From Magnetococcales bacterium (lineage in GTDB: Bacteria; Pseudomonadota; Magnetococcia; Magnetococcales; Magnetaquicoccaceae), in NCBI GenBank assembly GCA_002753095.1, contig PDZU01000024.1, positions 1-38,091 of the forward strand: DNA of 38,091 bases. Reading direction: 5' to 3'. The position numbers and the translations under genes were made by a program. The notes beneath the pieces were generated by a model. It worked only from the letters and a program-made list of their open reading frames with translations. It ran no database searches and was not told the DNA's origin. Shown here in pieces: positions 16,511 through 24,208 of this stretch. Positions within the stretch are counted from its first letter, which is position 1. Each line of letters begins with the position of its first letter.

Positions 16511-18115
16511 ATGGATTTGCTGGATAGCACAAGTGATGAGACCACACTGACCTGGGACGAAGGGGCAGCAACGCTGCACTTGGGCGCCCTGTTTCAGATC
16601 AGCCGGATTTTGCAACAGGCGCAGGATCTGACCCGCACTCTGCAAGAGGTAGTGGAAGCCCTGGCGCAAACGGCTGGCATGAACCCGGCGGTGGTCACCC
16701 TGGTCAATGAAGAGAGTGGCGCACTTTTCATCAATGCGGTACACCCTGCCGGGCGGCATGATCAGGTGGACACCCTCTGTTATCGTTCCGGGGAGGGGGT
16801 GTTGGGTACTGTCCTGATGGCGGGAAAAACGGTGCTGATTGAGCGCGCCAAGGATGAGCCCCGCCTGCTCAACCGTCTGGGATTGCTGGATCGAGAGTTG
16901 CCTTTTATCGGGGTGCCGATCCGTATCAGCAAGGAGGAGTTGATCGGGGTATTGGCAGCCCAACCGCGCCTGCAGAATGGCACGGGCATCCTCTATCACG
17001 CCCGTTTTCTGGAGATGGTGGCGCAACTGTTGGTGCAGTGCATCGTGCGGGCGCGCAAGGTGTTTGCCGAAAAGCAGGATCTGCTCAGTCAGCGCGATCA
17101 GTTGCTGCGCGAAATGCGCTGCCGTTATGGTTTTGATAACATCATTGGCCGCACTGCCTCCATGCAGGCGGTGTTTGAGATGGTGCGTCTGGTGGCCAAG
17201 TGGAGCACCACCGTGCTGTTGCGCGGCGAATCGGGCACCGGCAAGGAGTTGATTGCCCATGCCATCCATTACAATTCGCCCAGAGCCAAGCGTTCATTCG
17301 TGCGCCTGAACTGTGCGGCTTTGCCGGACAATCTGCTGGAATCGGAACTGTTTGGGCACGAACGGGGCGCCTTTACCGGAGCGGTCAACGCCCGCAAGGG
17401 ACGCTTTGAGCTGGCGCATCATGGCACGTTGTTTCTCGATGAGTTGGGGGAGATTTCGCCCAGTTTTCAGGCCAAGCTGTTGCGGGTGCTGCAGGAGGGG
17501 GAGTTTGAACGGGTGGGTGGAGAAAATCCGATCCGGGTCGATGTACGGATCATTGCCGCCACCAATCGCAATCTGGAAGAGGCGGTGGCGCGGGGCAGTT
17601 TTCGTCAGGATCTCTACTACCGTCTCAATGTACTGACCATTGAACTGCCGTCCTTGCGGGCACGCAAGGAGGATATACCCGATCTGGCCCGTTTTCAGTT
17701 GGCCAAAATTTCCAAGCGCCAGGGGCGGCGTCTGGTGATGACCGAGGCGGCAACGCGCACCTTGATGCTGCATGATTGGCCGGGTAACGTCCGCGAGTTG
17801 GAAAATTGCCTGGAACGGGCAGCGGTATTGTGTTACGACGGAGTCATTCGGGCCGAGGCGATCCAGAGCGGGCTGGCGGCGGCCCTGCATCTGAGCAGAG
17901 GGGATACGGCCAGTACCGCCCCCCTTTCGGTGGATCGGGAGATGTTTCAAGAGGCGGAAATGCCGGATGCCGAGGCGTCGGAAAAAGAGCGGATCGAAGG
18001 CGCCCTGCGTCAGGCGGGTTGGGTCAAGGCCAAAGCGGCCCGCCTGTTGGGCATGACCCCACGCCAGATTGGTTATCGCATCAAGCTCTATGGCATCGAA
18101 ACGCTGGATTTATAA
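16511..18115 (+). CDS. nifA: NifA, sigma-54-dependent activator of nitrogen fixation genes
   Basis: 534 residues. An N-terminal GAF domain (about 35-180) is followed by an AAA+ domain with Walker A GESGTGKE (239-246), the sigma-54-contacting GAFTGA (286-291) and Walker B with D310/E311 (LFLDELGEI), then a C-terminal Fis-type HTH (KAKAARLLGMTPRQIGYRIK). The HTH is very close to that of known NifA proteins, which bind TGT-N10-ACA upstream of nif promoters. The Cys-rich linker of oxygen-sensitive rhizobial NifA is absent: only C433 and C441 are present and there is no CX4C pair. This resembles the gammaproteobacterial type controlled by NifL or by other means. It is divergent from urtA and has its own sigma-54 promoter candidate. 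Confidence 0.93.
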   Translation: MDLLDSTSDETTLTWDEGAATLHLGALFQISRILQQAQDLTRTLQEVVEALAQTAGMNPAVVTLVNEESGALFINAVHPAGRHDQVDTLCYRSGEGVLGTVLMAGKTVLIERAKDEPRLLNRLGLLDRELPFIGVPIRISKEELIGVLAAQPRLQNGTGILYHARFLEMVAQLLVQCIVRARKVFAEKQDLLSQRDQLLREMRCRYGFDNIIGRTASMQAVFEMVRLVAKWSTTVLLRGESGTGKELIAHAIHYNSPRAKRSFVRLNCAALPDNLLESELFGHERGAFTGAVNARKGRFELAHHGTLFLDELGEISPSFQAKLLRVLQEGEFERVGGENPIRVDVRIIAATNRNLEEAVARGSFRQDLYYRLNVLTIELPSLRARKEDIPDLARFQLAKISKRQGRRLVMTEAATRTLMLHDWPGNVRELENCLERAAVLCYDGVIRAEAIQSGLAAALHLSRGDTASTAPLSVDREMFQEAEMPDAEASEKERIEGALRQAGWVKAKAARLLGMTPRQIGYRIKLYGIETLDL

Positions 18116-18267
18116 ATACCAATTGTGTCACGATGATCAAGCCCTACGCTCCTTTCTGTTCACCCTCCTTTCGCCCTTCCTCCCGTCCTTCCTCTTAGAC
18201 CGGATTGAGAGAGGATGTTGTGGAGAAACTGGACTATGTATTTGCTCGCCAAATTCGGCGGGTGGCA

Positions 18268-18423
18268 TCAAGCATACATCAATCGACCTTTGGGTTCTGG
18301 AATGGCTCGCCCAAGGGATGCAGCAGTCTCGATCCATTCTTCAATGACCTGCTCGACATTGTCCATGGCCTCACGGCGAGTAGAACGAGCCTGAGAATCG
18401 CACTGAGAGCCAACATGAGGCAT
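18268..18423 (-). pseudogene. HicB-type antitoxin C-terminal remnant
   Basis: On the minus strand the frame ending at 18268 encodes SQARSTRREAMDNVEQVIEE, then WIETAASLGRAIPEP and GRLMYA. This is the C-terminal half of HicB-family antitoxins (TRxEAMxNVxxxIExW ... LGxPIPEP). Counting from an internal ATG only 51 residues exist; the N-terminal beta strands are unrecognisable and no HicA gene is visible. I therefore call it a remnant. The flanking sequence 18116-18267 and 18424-18635 shows no gene that I can support. Confidence 0.6.
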
Positions 18424-18635
18424 TACAGTTGACCGATTGGTAAAGTTTGAGGCGGCGAGGCGAGAGGCACGGTAGCGGGGTAAGGCAATCTATCCTGGTG
18501 GGCACCGGCACCAGCCAGGGGAGAACCAACCGGATGGGCGCGTCATTGTCGGTGGTGTGAATAATGGGCATCAATCGGGCAGGCACTGCACCGACAAGGG
18601 CGATTTTCCCCACGTTGGGTACTATGTGGGTACTG

Positions 18636-18666
18636 AAACAAAAACGGCCACCGAGTTGGTGACCGT
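18636..18666 (-). terminator. Rho-independent terminator of tRNA-Val
   Basis: On the minus strand, ACGGTCACC, a five-base loop and GGTGGCCGT form a nine-pair stem with one mismatch, followed by TTTTTGTTTC. It starts 17 bases after the tRNA 3' end, the usual place for a tRNA terminator. Confidence 0.8.
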
Positions 18667-18682
18667 AAGCATTTGATTTAAT

Positions 18683-18757
18683 TGGTGGGCGGCACAGGGT
18701 TCGAACCTGTGGCCCCTGCCGTGTGAAGGCAGTGCTCTCCCGCTGAGCTAGCCGCCC
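18683..18757 (-). tRNA. tRNA-Val (anticodon CAC)
   Basis: The minus strand folds as a full cloverleaf: acceptor GGGCGGC paired with GCCGCCC, D arm GCTC-AGCGGGA-GAGC, anticodon stem CTGCC/GGCAG with loop TTCACAC (anticodon CAC, reads GUG), a five-base variable loop, and T arm ACAGG-TTCGAAC-CCTGT. The CCA end is encoded. Accessory genes begin less than 50 bases from its 5' side. Confidence 0.96.
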
Positions 18758-18800
18758 AATCATCAATCGCCGGTCAGAGTATCGGAATTTACTCCTTCGG

Positions 18801-18968
18801 TCAAGGCTCTTCCTGCTCCTCGCAAAGATTTATGGCACCCATGCTGCGCCAATAGTGCCATACCTTCGCAAAGCTCTGCAAATGCCCAGTCTGTTGATGG
18901 CGATCCACCAATGCGCGCAGATAATCATACCCGGTTACCACGCTCGGATCACCTTTAGAGTAAAAAAA
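18801..18968 (-). other. Out-of-frame continuation of the TOPRIM-like gene after a T7 tract
   Basis: The TOPRIM-like gene upstream reads GGT TTT TTT ACT and stops eight codons later. If the ribosome slips back one base on T-TTT-TTT (18962-18968), or if one T is restored, the next codons read YSKGDPSVVTGYDYLRALVD and continue for 53 residues to the stop at 18801. That extension looks like normal protein (FAKVWHYWRSMG). The site is a classic -1 slippery heptamer, but it could equally be a mutation or a sequencing error in a homopolymer. Confidence 0.6.
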
Positions 18969-19498
18969 CCATTTTCTTTCATTGCCGCAACCAAATACCA
19001 ATAATGAAACCTGGCACGCGCACTTAAGGAATTTTCTGGCTTTGGCATTAATTCTGGATCAAGCGTCATGACATCATAATTTTTTCGCAATCTTCCCAGT
19101 CGGCTTCCAAGAGCAGGATCTTGTACGATCATTTTCTGGTTTCCCAAAAACCACGTCTCAATGCAGCAATTGGCGATAACAACAACAGGTTGTACAAGTG
19201 GTTTGTATCTTGACGCTTGCTCAGTAATAAACAAACGCTTCTGTTCTACATCTTCATCTTCTGCATCAACACAAATAAAAAAGTGCTGAATGTCTCCATG
19301 ACGATTCACATCCATGACAGCTTGATTAATTTGGCGTTCCCCGAATGGATAACCATGCCCCGCCAACATAAAATAACTGTTACCCTGCAGATCCTCCAAA
19401 CGTTCGCGCCTTTGAATACCAGGAAAAAGATACCCCATCCATGCTGAATAGACCTGTTTTTCTGTCTTTTGACCTTCCATCAAGAAATAACAGTTCAT
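18935..19498 (-). CDS. TOPRIM-like (RloB/DUF4276-type) protein, partner of the adjacent ATPase; probably frameshifted
   Basis: 187 residues as read. The N-terminus MNCYFLMEGQKTEKQVY has the EGxxTE motif of TOPRIM-fold nucleases (E8). A later acidic strand FFICVDAEDED (D78, D81, D83) and ANCCIETWFLGN (E114) match the remaining TOPRIM/RloB-like landmarks. It is coded ATGA-overlapped after an ABC-type ATPase, a pairing found in anti-phage modules such as PARIS (AriA/AriB) and retron- or OLD-like systems. The C-terminus appears cut by a one-base shift at the T7 tract 18962-18968; the intact protein would have about 232 residues. The gene is AT-rich compared with nifA. Nuclease activity and defence function are inferred from motifs and context only. 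Confidence 0.65.
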   Translation of the reverse strand: MNCYFLMEGQKTEKQVYSAWMGYLFPGIQRRERLEDLQGNSYFMLAGHGYPFGERQINQAVMDVNRHGDIQHFFICVDAEDEDVEQKRLFITEQASRYKPLVQPVVVIANCCIETWFLGNQKMIVQDPALGSRLGRLRKNYDVMTLDPELMPKPENSLSARARFHYWYLVAAMKENGFFTLKVIRAW

Positions 19499-20550
19499 GA
19501 AATTCCCTCTTCAAACTCCGGTGCGTTCAGTAACTGCATAAAACGATCATGAGAAGATGCAGTATTCAAGGCTCTAATCTCCGTTGCATCCACAACCGTC
19601 ACCTCACTGCCATGACGCCGCACCAACTTCCAGTATTTATGCGGTATGTTATTGATTACATAAGGATGATGACTGGTCAGAACAAACTGCACCTCTCCAG
19701 CCCTTTCCATGGCCGCGCTGACTACCTGATCCAGACAATTCACTCCCAAACTGTTCTCTATTTCGTCTAATAAAATGACAGAACCGGGTGGAACTAAATG
19801 TAATTCAAACAGAAACATCAATGTTTTATACATGCCTGATGAAGATTCACGGACAGAAATAACATTATCAACGCCTTGCTCAACAATATTTAAAGACCAA
19901 TATTGAAAAATTTCCATTACCATGATAGATTTTACAGTCGGGAATATTTCAATAAATTGACTTCCAACCAGATTAAATTCATCAGGAAAATATTTATTCA
20001 TGAAATACACACGATTGTATAAATTTTCCGCAACAGTTAAACGCAATTCTTCAAATGATGAAAACGAACCCGACGGAACATCAATATAATAATTATTATT
20101 GAAATTATCAACAAACACAATACCATTAAAAACATTCAATAAAGGTGATATTTCATCCTCATTGTCTAATAGTGCTAATACACTAAAAGAATTACTCAAT
20201 TTAGGCAACGCATCCCCCTTAAAACGCGAAACAGCCCCATCTACTTGACGAAAAAGCAACTCTTTATCATTGAGTAAAACTGTCTCTGCAAGAAAATGAC
20301 CAGATCCCAAGTCACTCTCAACTTGAGCGTTCCAACTATAATAATTGCCATCAATCCTTATCTTTATAGACCAAGACGACGACACCAATTTAGGCTGTTT
20401 TCCTGCCGATTGACATATCGTCTGCAACGCTCTCAGTATCTTGGTTTTGCCTGCCCCAGAATGCCCCACCAACAGATTCATGCCGCCCAATGACATCTCA
20501 TGCAGTTTCCAACCACTGTAATCTTCGTATGAAAATGATAAAATCCCCAT
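19495..20550 (-). CDS. ABC/SMC-type AAA ATPase, candidate defence ATPase
   Basis: 351 residues. Walker A is GHSGAGKT at 29-36, an ABC-like signature is seen in ESSSGMYKTLMFLFEL, Walker B is ILLDEIENSLG, and the switch His is in LTSHHPYVINN. This is the AAA_15/AAA_21 (RecF/OLD-like) architecture with a compact helical insert and no fused nuclease. The stop overlaps the start of the TOPRIM-like gene (ATGA), so the two form one unit. The start at 20548-20550 is preceded by GAGAAAGG. Composition is clearly AT-rich with long A/T runs, unlike the GC-rich genes on both sides, suggesting recent acquisition beside tRNA-Val. The exact family is not recognised. Confidence 0.8.
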   Translation of the reverse strand: MGILSFSYEDYSGWKLHEMSLGGMNLLVGHSGAGKTKILRALQTICQSAGKQPKLVSSSWSIKIRIDGNYYSWNAQVESDLGSGHFLAETVLLNDKELLFRQVDGAVSRFKGDALPKLSNSFSVLALLDNEDEISPLLNVFNGIVFVDNFNNNYYIDVPSGSFSSFEELRLTVAENLYNRVYFMNKYFPDEFNLVGSQFIEIFPTVKSIMVMEIFQYWSLNIVEQGVDNVISVRESSSGMYKTLMFLFELHLVPPGSVILLDEIENSLGVNCLDQVVSAAMERAGEVQFVLTSHHPYVINNIPHKYWKLVRRHGSEVTVVDATEIRALNTASSHDRFMQLLNAPEFEEGIS

Positions 20551-20601
20551 CAGAAACAGACCTTTCTCAAAAATAACCCATGATGATCACAGAGGCATTT
20601 T

Positions 20602-21552
20602 CTAACGATCATACGCACTCTTCCCCACCGGCACCACCGTCTGGAAGCGCTTGCTCTCGCCACGCCGCGCGGACGAAGTGACATCCAACGTTACCTGCAC
20701 CTGCCGAGGTTCCGGCTGCCAGGGCATCACCGCCTTGCCGCTCGCCTGCCCGCCAGGAGCCTGCACCTGCAACATGCGCGTCGCAATCTGCCGTCCATCC
20801 ACATCCCATTGGCTGGCAACACGATCAAAAACAATGGGCGAACTGGACAAGCCTCGCGCAAAACCCATCTGGCGCAGAATCTCCCCCCACACCCCCTGCG
20901 GATCAGAAACAAAGGACAAATGGCCAATCTTGAACCGCTCCACCTCCACACCATAATGGTCCTGCCGATCCCCGCTGGCCTGCAGACGCTTGAAACTGAC
21001 CGGCAGAACAGCCATCCCCTGCGGCACACCACGCAACGGTAAATGGCGCACATTGAGCGCACCACTCTCCACCTGCCAACTTTTCTGCAGATCCATCCAA
21101 CCGCTCACCTGCTGCAGACTCCCCTCTGGAATCTCCGCCTTGGCCAGTTGCAACGCGTAGCCCTCCCCCGTCACCCCAATCACCAGATCCTGCAAGGTCA
21201 AATCATGCACATCCACCAGATCGAACAGATGATCAAAACCGCTCTTCACCCCCGGCAACAAACGCAGCACCACCGCAAAAATCTGCTTCGGCTCGCCCTG
21301 CGCCCGCTGTAACCGCAACTCACCCGTCAACGGCTTCAAGGAACGCAAGACCAGTTCCCCATCCATCTTCACATCCGGTCGGTCCACATGAATCTGCTGG
21401 GTCAATAAATCCCGACCACTGTTCACCTCCGCCACCGCACGGCGCAAGCCAGCCCCCTCCTCGCCAGCCACACCCCACTGCGGCACGCTGAACAAGCCCA
21501 ACACCAACAGGGTATTGATAACCCTAACGTACCAGAATAAGAAGATTTTCAT
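20602..21552 (-). CDS. Exported protein of unknown function, linked to htrA
   Basis: About 316 residues. A hydrophobic N-terminus (INTLLVLGLFSVPQWGVA) is a likely signal peptide. The mature part is a series of short beta-like stretches (DGELVLRSLKPLTGELRL, SGALNVRHLPLRGVP, VTLDVTSSARRG). It alternates strand and turn as in AsmA- or LptA-like envelope proteins, but I recognise no family. No catalytic motif is seen. The start at 21550-21552 lies inside the 3' end of htrA, so the two genes overlap by 29 bases and are co-translated. A role in the envelope alongside the protease is inferred from this coupling. Confidence 0.75.
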   Translation of the reverse strand: MKIFLFWYVRVINTLLVLGLFSVPQWGVAGEEGAGLRRAVAEVNSGRDLLTQQIHVDRPDVKMDGELVLRSLKPLTGELRLQRAQGEPKQIFAVVLRLLPGVKSGFDHLFDLVDVHDLTLQDLVIGVTGEGYALQLAKAEIPEGSLQQVSGWMDLQKSWQVESGALNVRHLPLRGVPQGMAVLPVSFKRLQASGDRQDHYGVEVERFKIGHLSFVSDPQGVWGEILRQMGFARGLSSSPIVFDRVASQWDVDGRQIATRMLQVQAPGGQASGKAVMPWQPEPRQVQVTLDVTSSARRGESKRFQTVVPVGKSAYDR

Positions 21553-22903
21553 TGCCACGCCGAATTCCGATCAATAGCTTGTTCTTGACCTTCTGCATAA
21601 TCGCCTTGAGCTCCCGAAAAGAGTTCACTGGCCGCTTTTGCAGCGAAAGTATACGATCTTCTGCCCGCAGTTTGATCATCCAGGCCGGGCTGTTCTCTTC
21701 CACCGAAATGACACGAATCCCCTCGGCTTTGTCTGTTCCCTCAAACGCCTCCAAAACAGCTCCTTCTAAACGACTGTCGATCTGCTCCCCTGCGCTGCGT
21801 TGCCGCTCCGGTTCAGCGACAACGACATTCACCGTGCGGGTCACCCCCTCGCGCACAAACTCTACCTGCACCTGCTCACCCGCCCGCACCAAACCGATGG
21901 CATTGTGCAGATCGCCCCGACCACGCACGGTATGATTGTTGACCCGAACAATGACATCCCCCCGCCGCAAACCAGCCCGCTCGCCAGGGGAACCGGATAC
22001 CACCTTGGCCACCACCGCCCCTTCCCGCACGGCAATCGCAAAGGCTTCGGCCAATTCGGCGGTCAAATCCTGGGCCTGAATCCCCAACCCACCACGCCGC
22101 ACATCGCCATACTGCAACAGTTGATCCATGATCTGCCGGGCCATGTTGACCGGAATGGCAAAACCGATCCCCACATTGCCACCACCGCGCGCCAAAATGG
22201 CCGTATTGATGCCAATCAATTCCCCACGCAAATTGACCAATGCCCCACCAGAGTTGCCCGGATTGATCGACGCATCGGTCTGGATAAAATCCTCATACCC
22301 TTTGATGCCCAAACCTTTGCGTCCCAGGGCACTGACAATCCCGGAGGTGACCGTCTGCCCCAGGCCAAAAGGGTTGCCAATGGCCACCACAAAGTCCCCT
22401 ACCCGCAAGACATCCGAATCACCCAACGGCACATCCTGCAAATTTTTAGCCTGCACCTGAATGACCGCAATATCCGTGGCCGGATCCACCCCGATCAAAC
22501 GCGCCTGCACCGTTCGCCCATCCCGCAAGGTGGCGGTAATTTCATCCGCTTTGCCGATTACATGTTGATTGGTCAGGATAATCCCTTTGCGAGCATCCAC
22601 CACCACCCCGGATCCCAGGCTTTTCTGTTCCCGCGCCTTACCGCCCGGCGGTTGCTTGAAGAATTGGCCAAAAAAAGGATCCGACAGCAAGGGGTGCTCC
22701 AACACTTGGGTACGGGTGCTGGTGGCAATGTTGACCACGGCGGGAATCACCGGTTCGATAATGTCGGCCAAGGTCGGCAAAGGCGCCCCCTGCACGGCAC
22801 GGGGAAACGTTGCCCCCGCCCAGGAGGGGAGATCCGTCACCACAAGGGCCGCAAGGCCAAGCAAACCGACCATGACGGGGCGAAGAGATGGTTTCATCGG
22901 CAT
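21524..22903 (-). CDS. Do/DegQ-type periplasmic serine protease with two PDZ domains (HtrA family)
   Basis: About 459 residues. A signal peptide (VGLLGLAALVVTDLPSWAGA) is followed by a trypsin-like domain with the complete triad: H114 (TNQHVIG), D144 (DPATDIAVI) and S218 (NPGNSGGAL). Two PDZ domains follow, around 265-355 (GLGIQAQDL, GSPGERAGLRRGDVIV) and 370-455 (NSPAWMIKLRAEDRILSL). This is the DegP/DegQ layout for periplasmic protein quality control. The start at 22901-22903 has CGAGAGGATT before it. Magnetosome MamE is a related protease, but the c-type heme CXXCH motifs of MamE are absent. Confidence 0.93.
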   Translation of the reverse strand: MPMKPSLRPVMVGLLGLAALVVTDLPSWAGATFPRAVQGAPLPTLADIIEPVIPAVVNIATSTRTQVLEHPLLSDPFFGQFFKQPPGGKAREQKSLGSGVVVDARKGIILTNQHVIGKADEITATLRDGRTVQARLIGVDPATDIAVIQVQAKNLQDVPLGDSDVLRVGDFVVAIGNPFGLGQTVTSGIVSALGRKGLGIKGYEDFIQTDASINPGNSGGALVNLRGELIGINTAILARGGGNVGIGFAIPVNMARQIMDQLLQYGDVRRGGLGIQAQDLTAELAEAFAIAVREGAVVAKVVSGSPGERAGLRRGDVIVRVNNHTVRGRGDLHNAIGLVRAGEQVQVEFVREGVTRTVNVVVAEPERQRSAGEQIDSRLEGAVLEAFEGTDKAEGIRVISVEENSPAWMIKLRAEDRILSLQKRPVNSFRELKAIMQKVKNKLLIGIRRGNENLLILVR

Positions 22904-22954
22904 AATCCTCTCGCTGGGGAAAATTGAGGGAGTGGCATGCAAGATAAGGCGCGC

Positions 22955-23395
22955 CTATCCGAACCGCAATGGTGTGCAGCGTCCATGGTGACGAAATTGC
23001 AGGTAATCCTCCAAAATAGTGGCATGATCAAAGGCCATCGCCAAGGGCAGTTCAGCCACCGGGACGATGCGCACCGCCTGGGCATCATCCGCCGCAATCG
23101 GTGTACCATGCGCTTCTGCCACATAAACCGCCGAAGCGGTATGGCTGCGCCTGTCACGGGCCGGATCCGAATAGATACCCAACAACGCCTTCAAGGTCAC
23201 CGACAAGGTGGTCTCTTCCAACGCTTCACGGATGGCCGCCTGCTCGACCCGTTCCCCCACATCGACAAACCCACCCGGAATCGCCAGACCATAAGGGGGA
23301 AATTTGCGCTCGATCAAGACAATGGGTCGATCCGGCAGATCCACCAATTCGATGATAATGTCGGTAACCAAATGGGGCGTCTCTAGGGTGTGCAT
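22955..23395 (-). CDS. NUDIX hydrolase
   Basis: 146 residues. The Nudix box GGFVDVGERVEQAAIREALEE, with both Glu residues of REALEE, is intact; the usual Gly after EE is Thr. The sequence LIERKFPPYGLAIPGGFVDV is of the ADP-ribose pyrophosphatase/MutT type. The substrate cannot be told. The start overlaps the end of lipB by 13 bases, so the two are in one operon on the minus strand. Confidence 0.92.
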   Translation of the reverse strand: MHTLETPHLVTDIIIELVDLPDRPIVLIERKFPPYGLAIPGGFVDVGERVEQAAIREALEETTLSVTLKALLGIYSDPARDRRSHTASAVYVAEAHGTPIAADDAQAVRIVPVAELPLAMAFDHATILEDYLQFRHHGRCTPLRFG

Positions 23396-24120
23396 GGCGG
23401 GTCGCTTTCTGCAGAGAGCGGGAGGGTTGGAACGTTTTTGAGCGGTAAATCAACCACCTCATACTGAAAAACATCGCAGAATGCCTGCAGGAGAAGCGCT
23501 TCCAAGGGTTCCCGTGCCACGGCAACGCCCAACGCCGCCAGCGAGGTCACCGGACGATCCGGCAGTCCACACGGTACGATGCCTTCATAATAGCGCAGCG
23601 CGGGATCCCGGTTGAGCGCTACACCGTGATAGGTGATTCCCTGCCGGATTCGTACCCCCAAGGCGGCAATTTTGGCTGGCCCCACCCATACCCCTGGATG
23701 GCGTTCGTCACGCTGGGCCGACACGTCCAATTGTGCCAGGCAGCGGATCACCACCTCTTCCAAAAGGTAAACGTGCTGCCGCACTGCCGCCAAGGCATGC
23801 GGCCGCAGGTCGCGCAGCAGATAGGCCACCAACTGCCCCGGCCCATGATAGGTCAGTTGTCCACCGCGATCGGTCATCACGACAGGCACGGAAATCCCCC
23901 CCACTTCGCGGCGCAATACATCCTGCAAACGACCTGAGCGACCGACAGTATAGACCGAAGGGTGCTCCAGAAAAAGCAACCGATCCGGCTGTTTCTCCCG
24001 GCTTTGCCACATGGATTCCACCTGCTGCTTTTGCCAGCGTAGGGCTGTCGCATAGGGAACCCAGGCACTGCGCAACCAAAGCAGTGGACGGACAATCCTC
24101 TTCTCTTGGCAAGAGTCCAT
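23383..24120 (-). CDS. lipB: Octanoyltransferase LipB
   Basis: 245 residues. LipB moves octanoate from acyl carrier protein to the lipoyl domains of 2-oxoacid dehydrogenases and GcvH. The family motif RGGQLTYHGPGQLVAYLL is at 85-102, the catalytic Lys150 in GPAKIAALGVRI and the acyl-thioester Cys184 in GIVPCGLPDR. Start codon 24118-24120 follows GAGGTGCCCTG. The N-terminus is slightly longer than in E. coli. The gene lies directly after the terminator of the kinase-like gene. Confidence 0.95.
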   Translation of the reverse strand: MDSCQEKRIVRPLLWLRSAWVPYATALRWQKQQVESMWQSREKQPDRLLFLEHPSVYTVGRSGRLQDVLRREVGGISVPVVMTDRGGQLTYHGPGQLVAYLLRDLRPHALAAVRQHVYLLEEVVIRCLAQLDVSAQRDERHPGVWVGPAKIAALGVRIRQGITYHGVALNRDPALRYYEGIVPCGLPDRPVTSLAALGVAVAREPLEALLLQAFCDVFQYEVVDLPLKNVPTLPLSAESDPPCTP

Positions 24121-24138
24121 CAGGGCACCTCAAAACAG

Positions 24139-24177
24139 AAACGGGGTCCAGGAAACACCCCTCCCCGGACCCCGTTT
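24139..24177 (-). terminator. Rho-independent terminator after the cytidylate-kinase-like gene
   Basis: AAACGGGGTCC (24139-24149) and GGACCCCGTTT (24167-24177) form an 11-bp perfect stem with a 17-base loop. On the minus strand the stem is followed by CTGTTTTG, a short U run. It lies 31 bases past the stop of the gene at 24209 and before lipB. Confidence 0.8.
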
Positions 24178-24208
24178 GGTTTGCACCATGCAACGCACCG
24201 GTTGCCGT

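Noticed and set aside
18371-18766. Minus-strand frame of 131 codons covering the tRNA
   Set aside because: Contains the typical spurious translation of a tRNA gene (RLAQRESTAF); the tRNA is real.
21524-22903. Magnetosome protease MamE or MamO
   Set aside because: The protein has the DegQ layout with an intact triad and two PDZ domains but no CXXCH heme motifs, and no mam genes are nearby.
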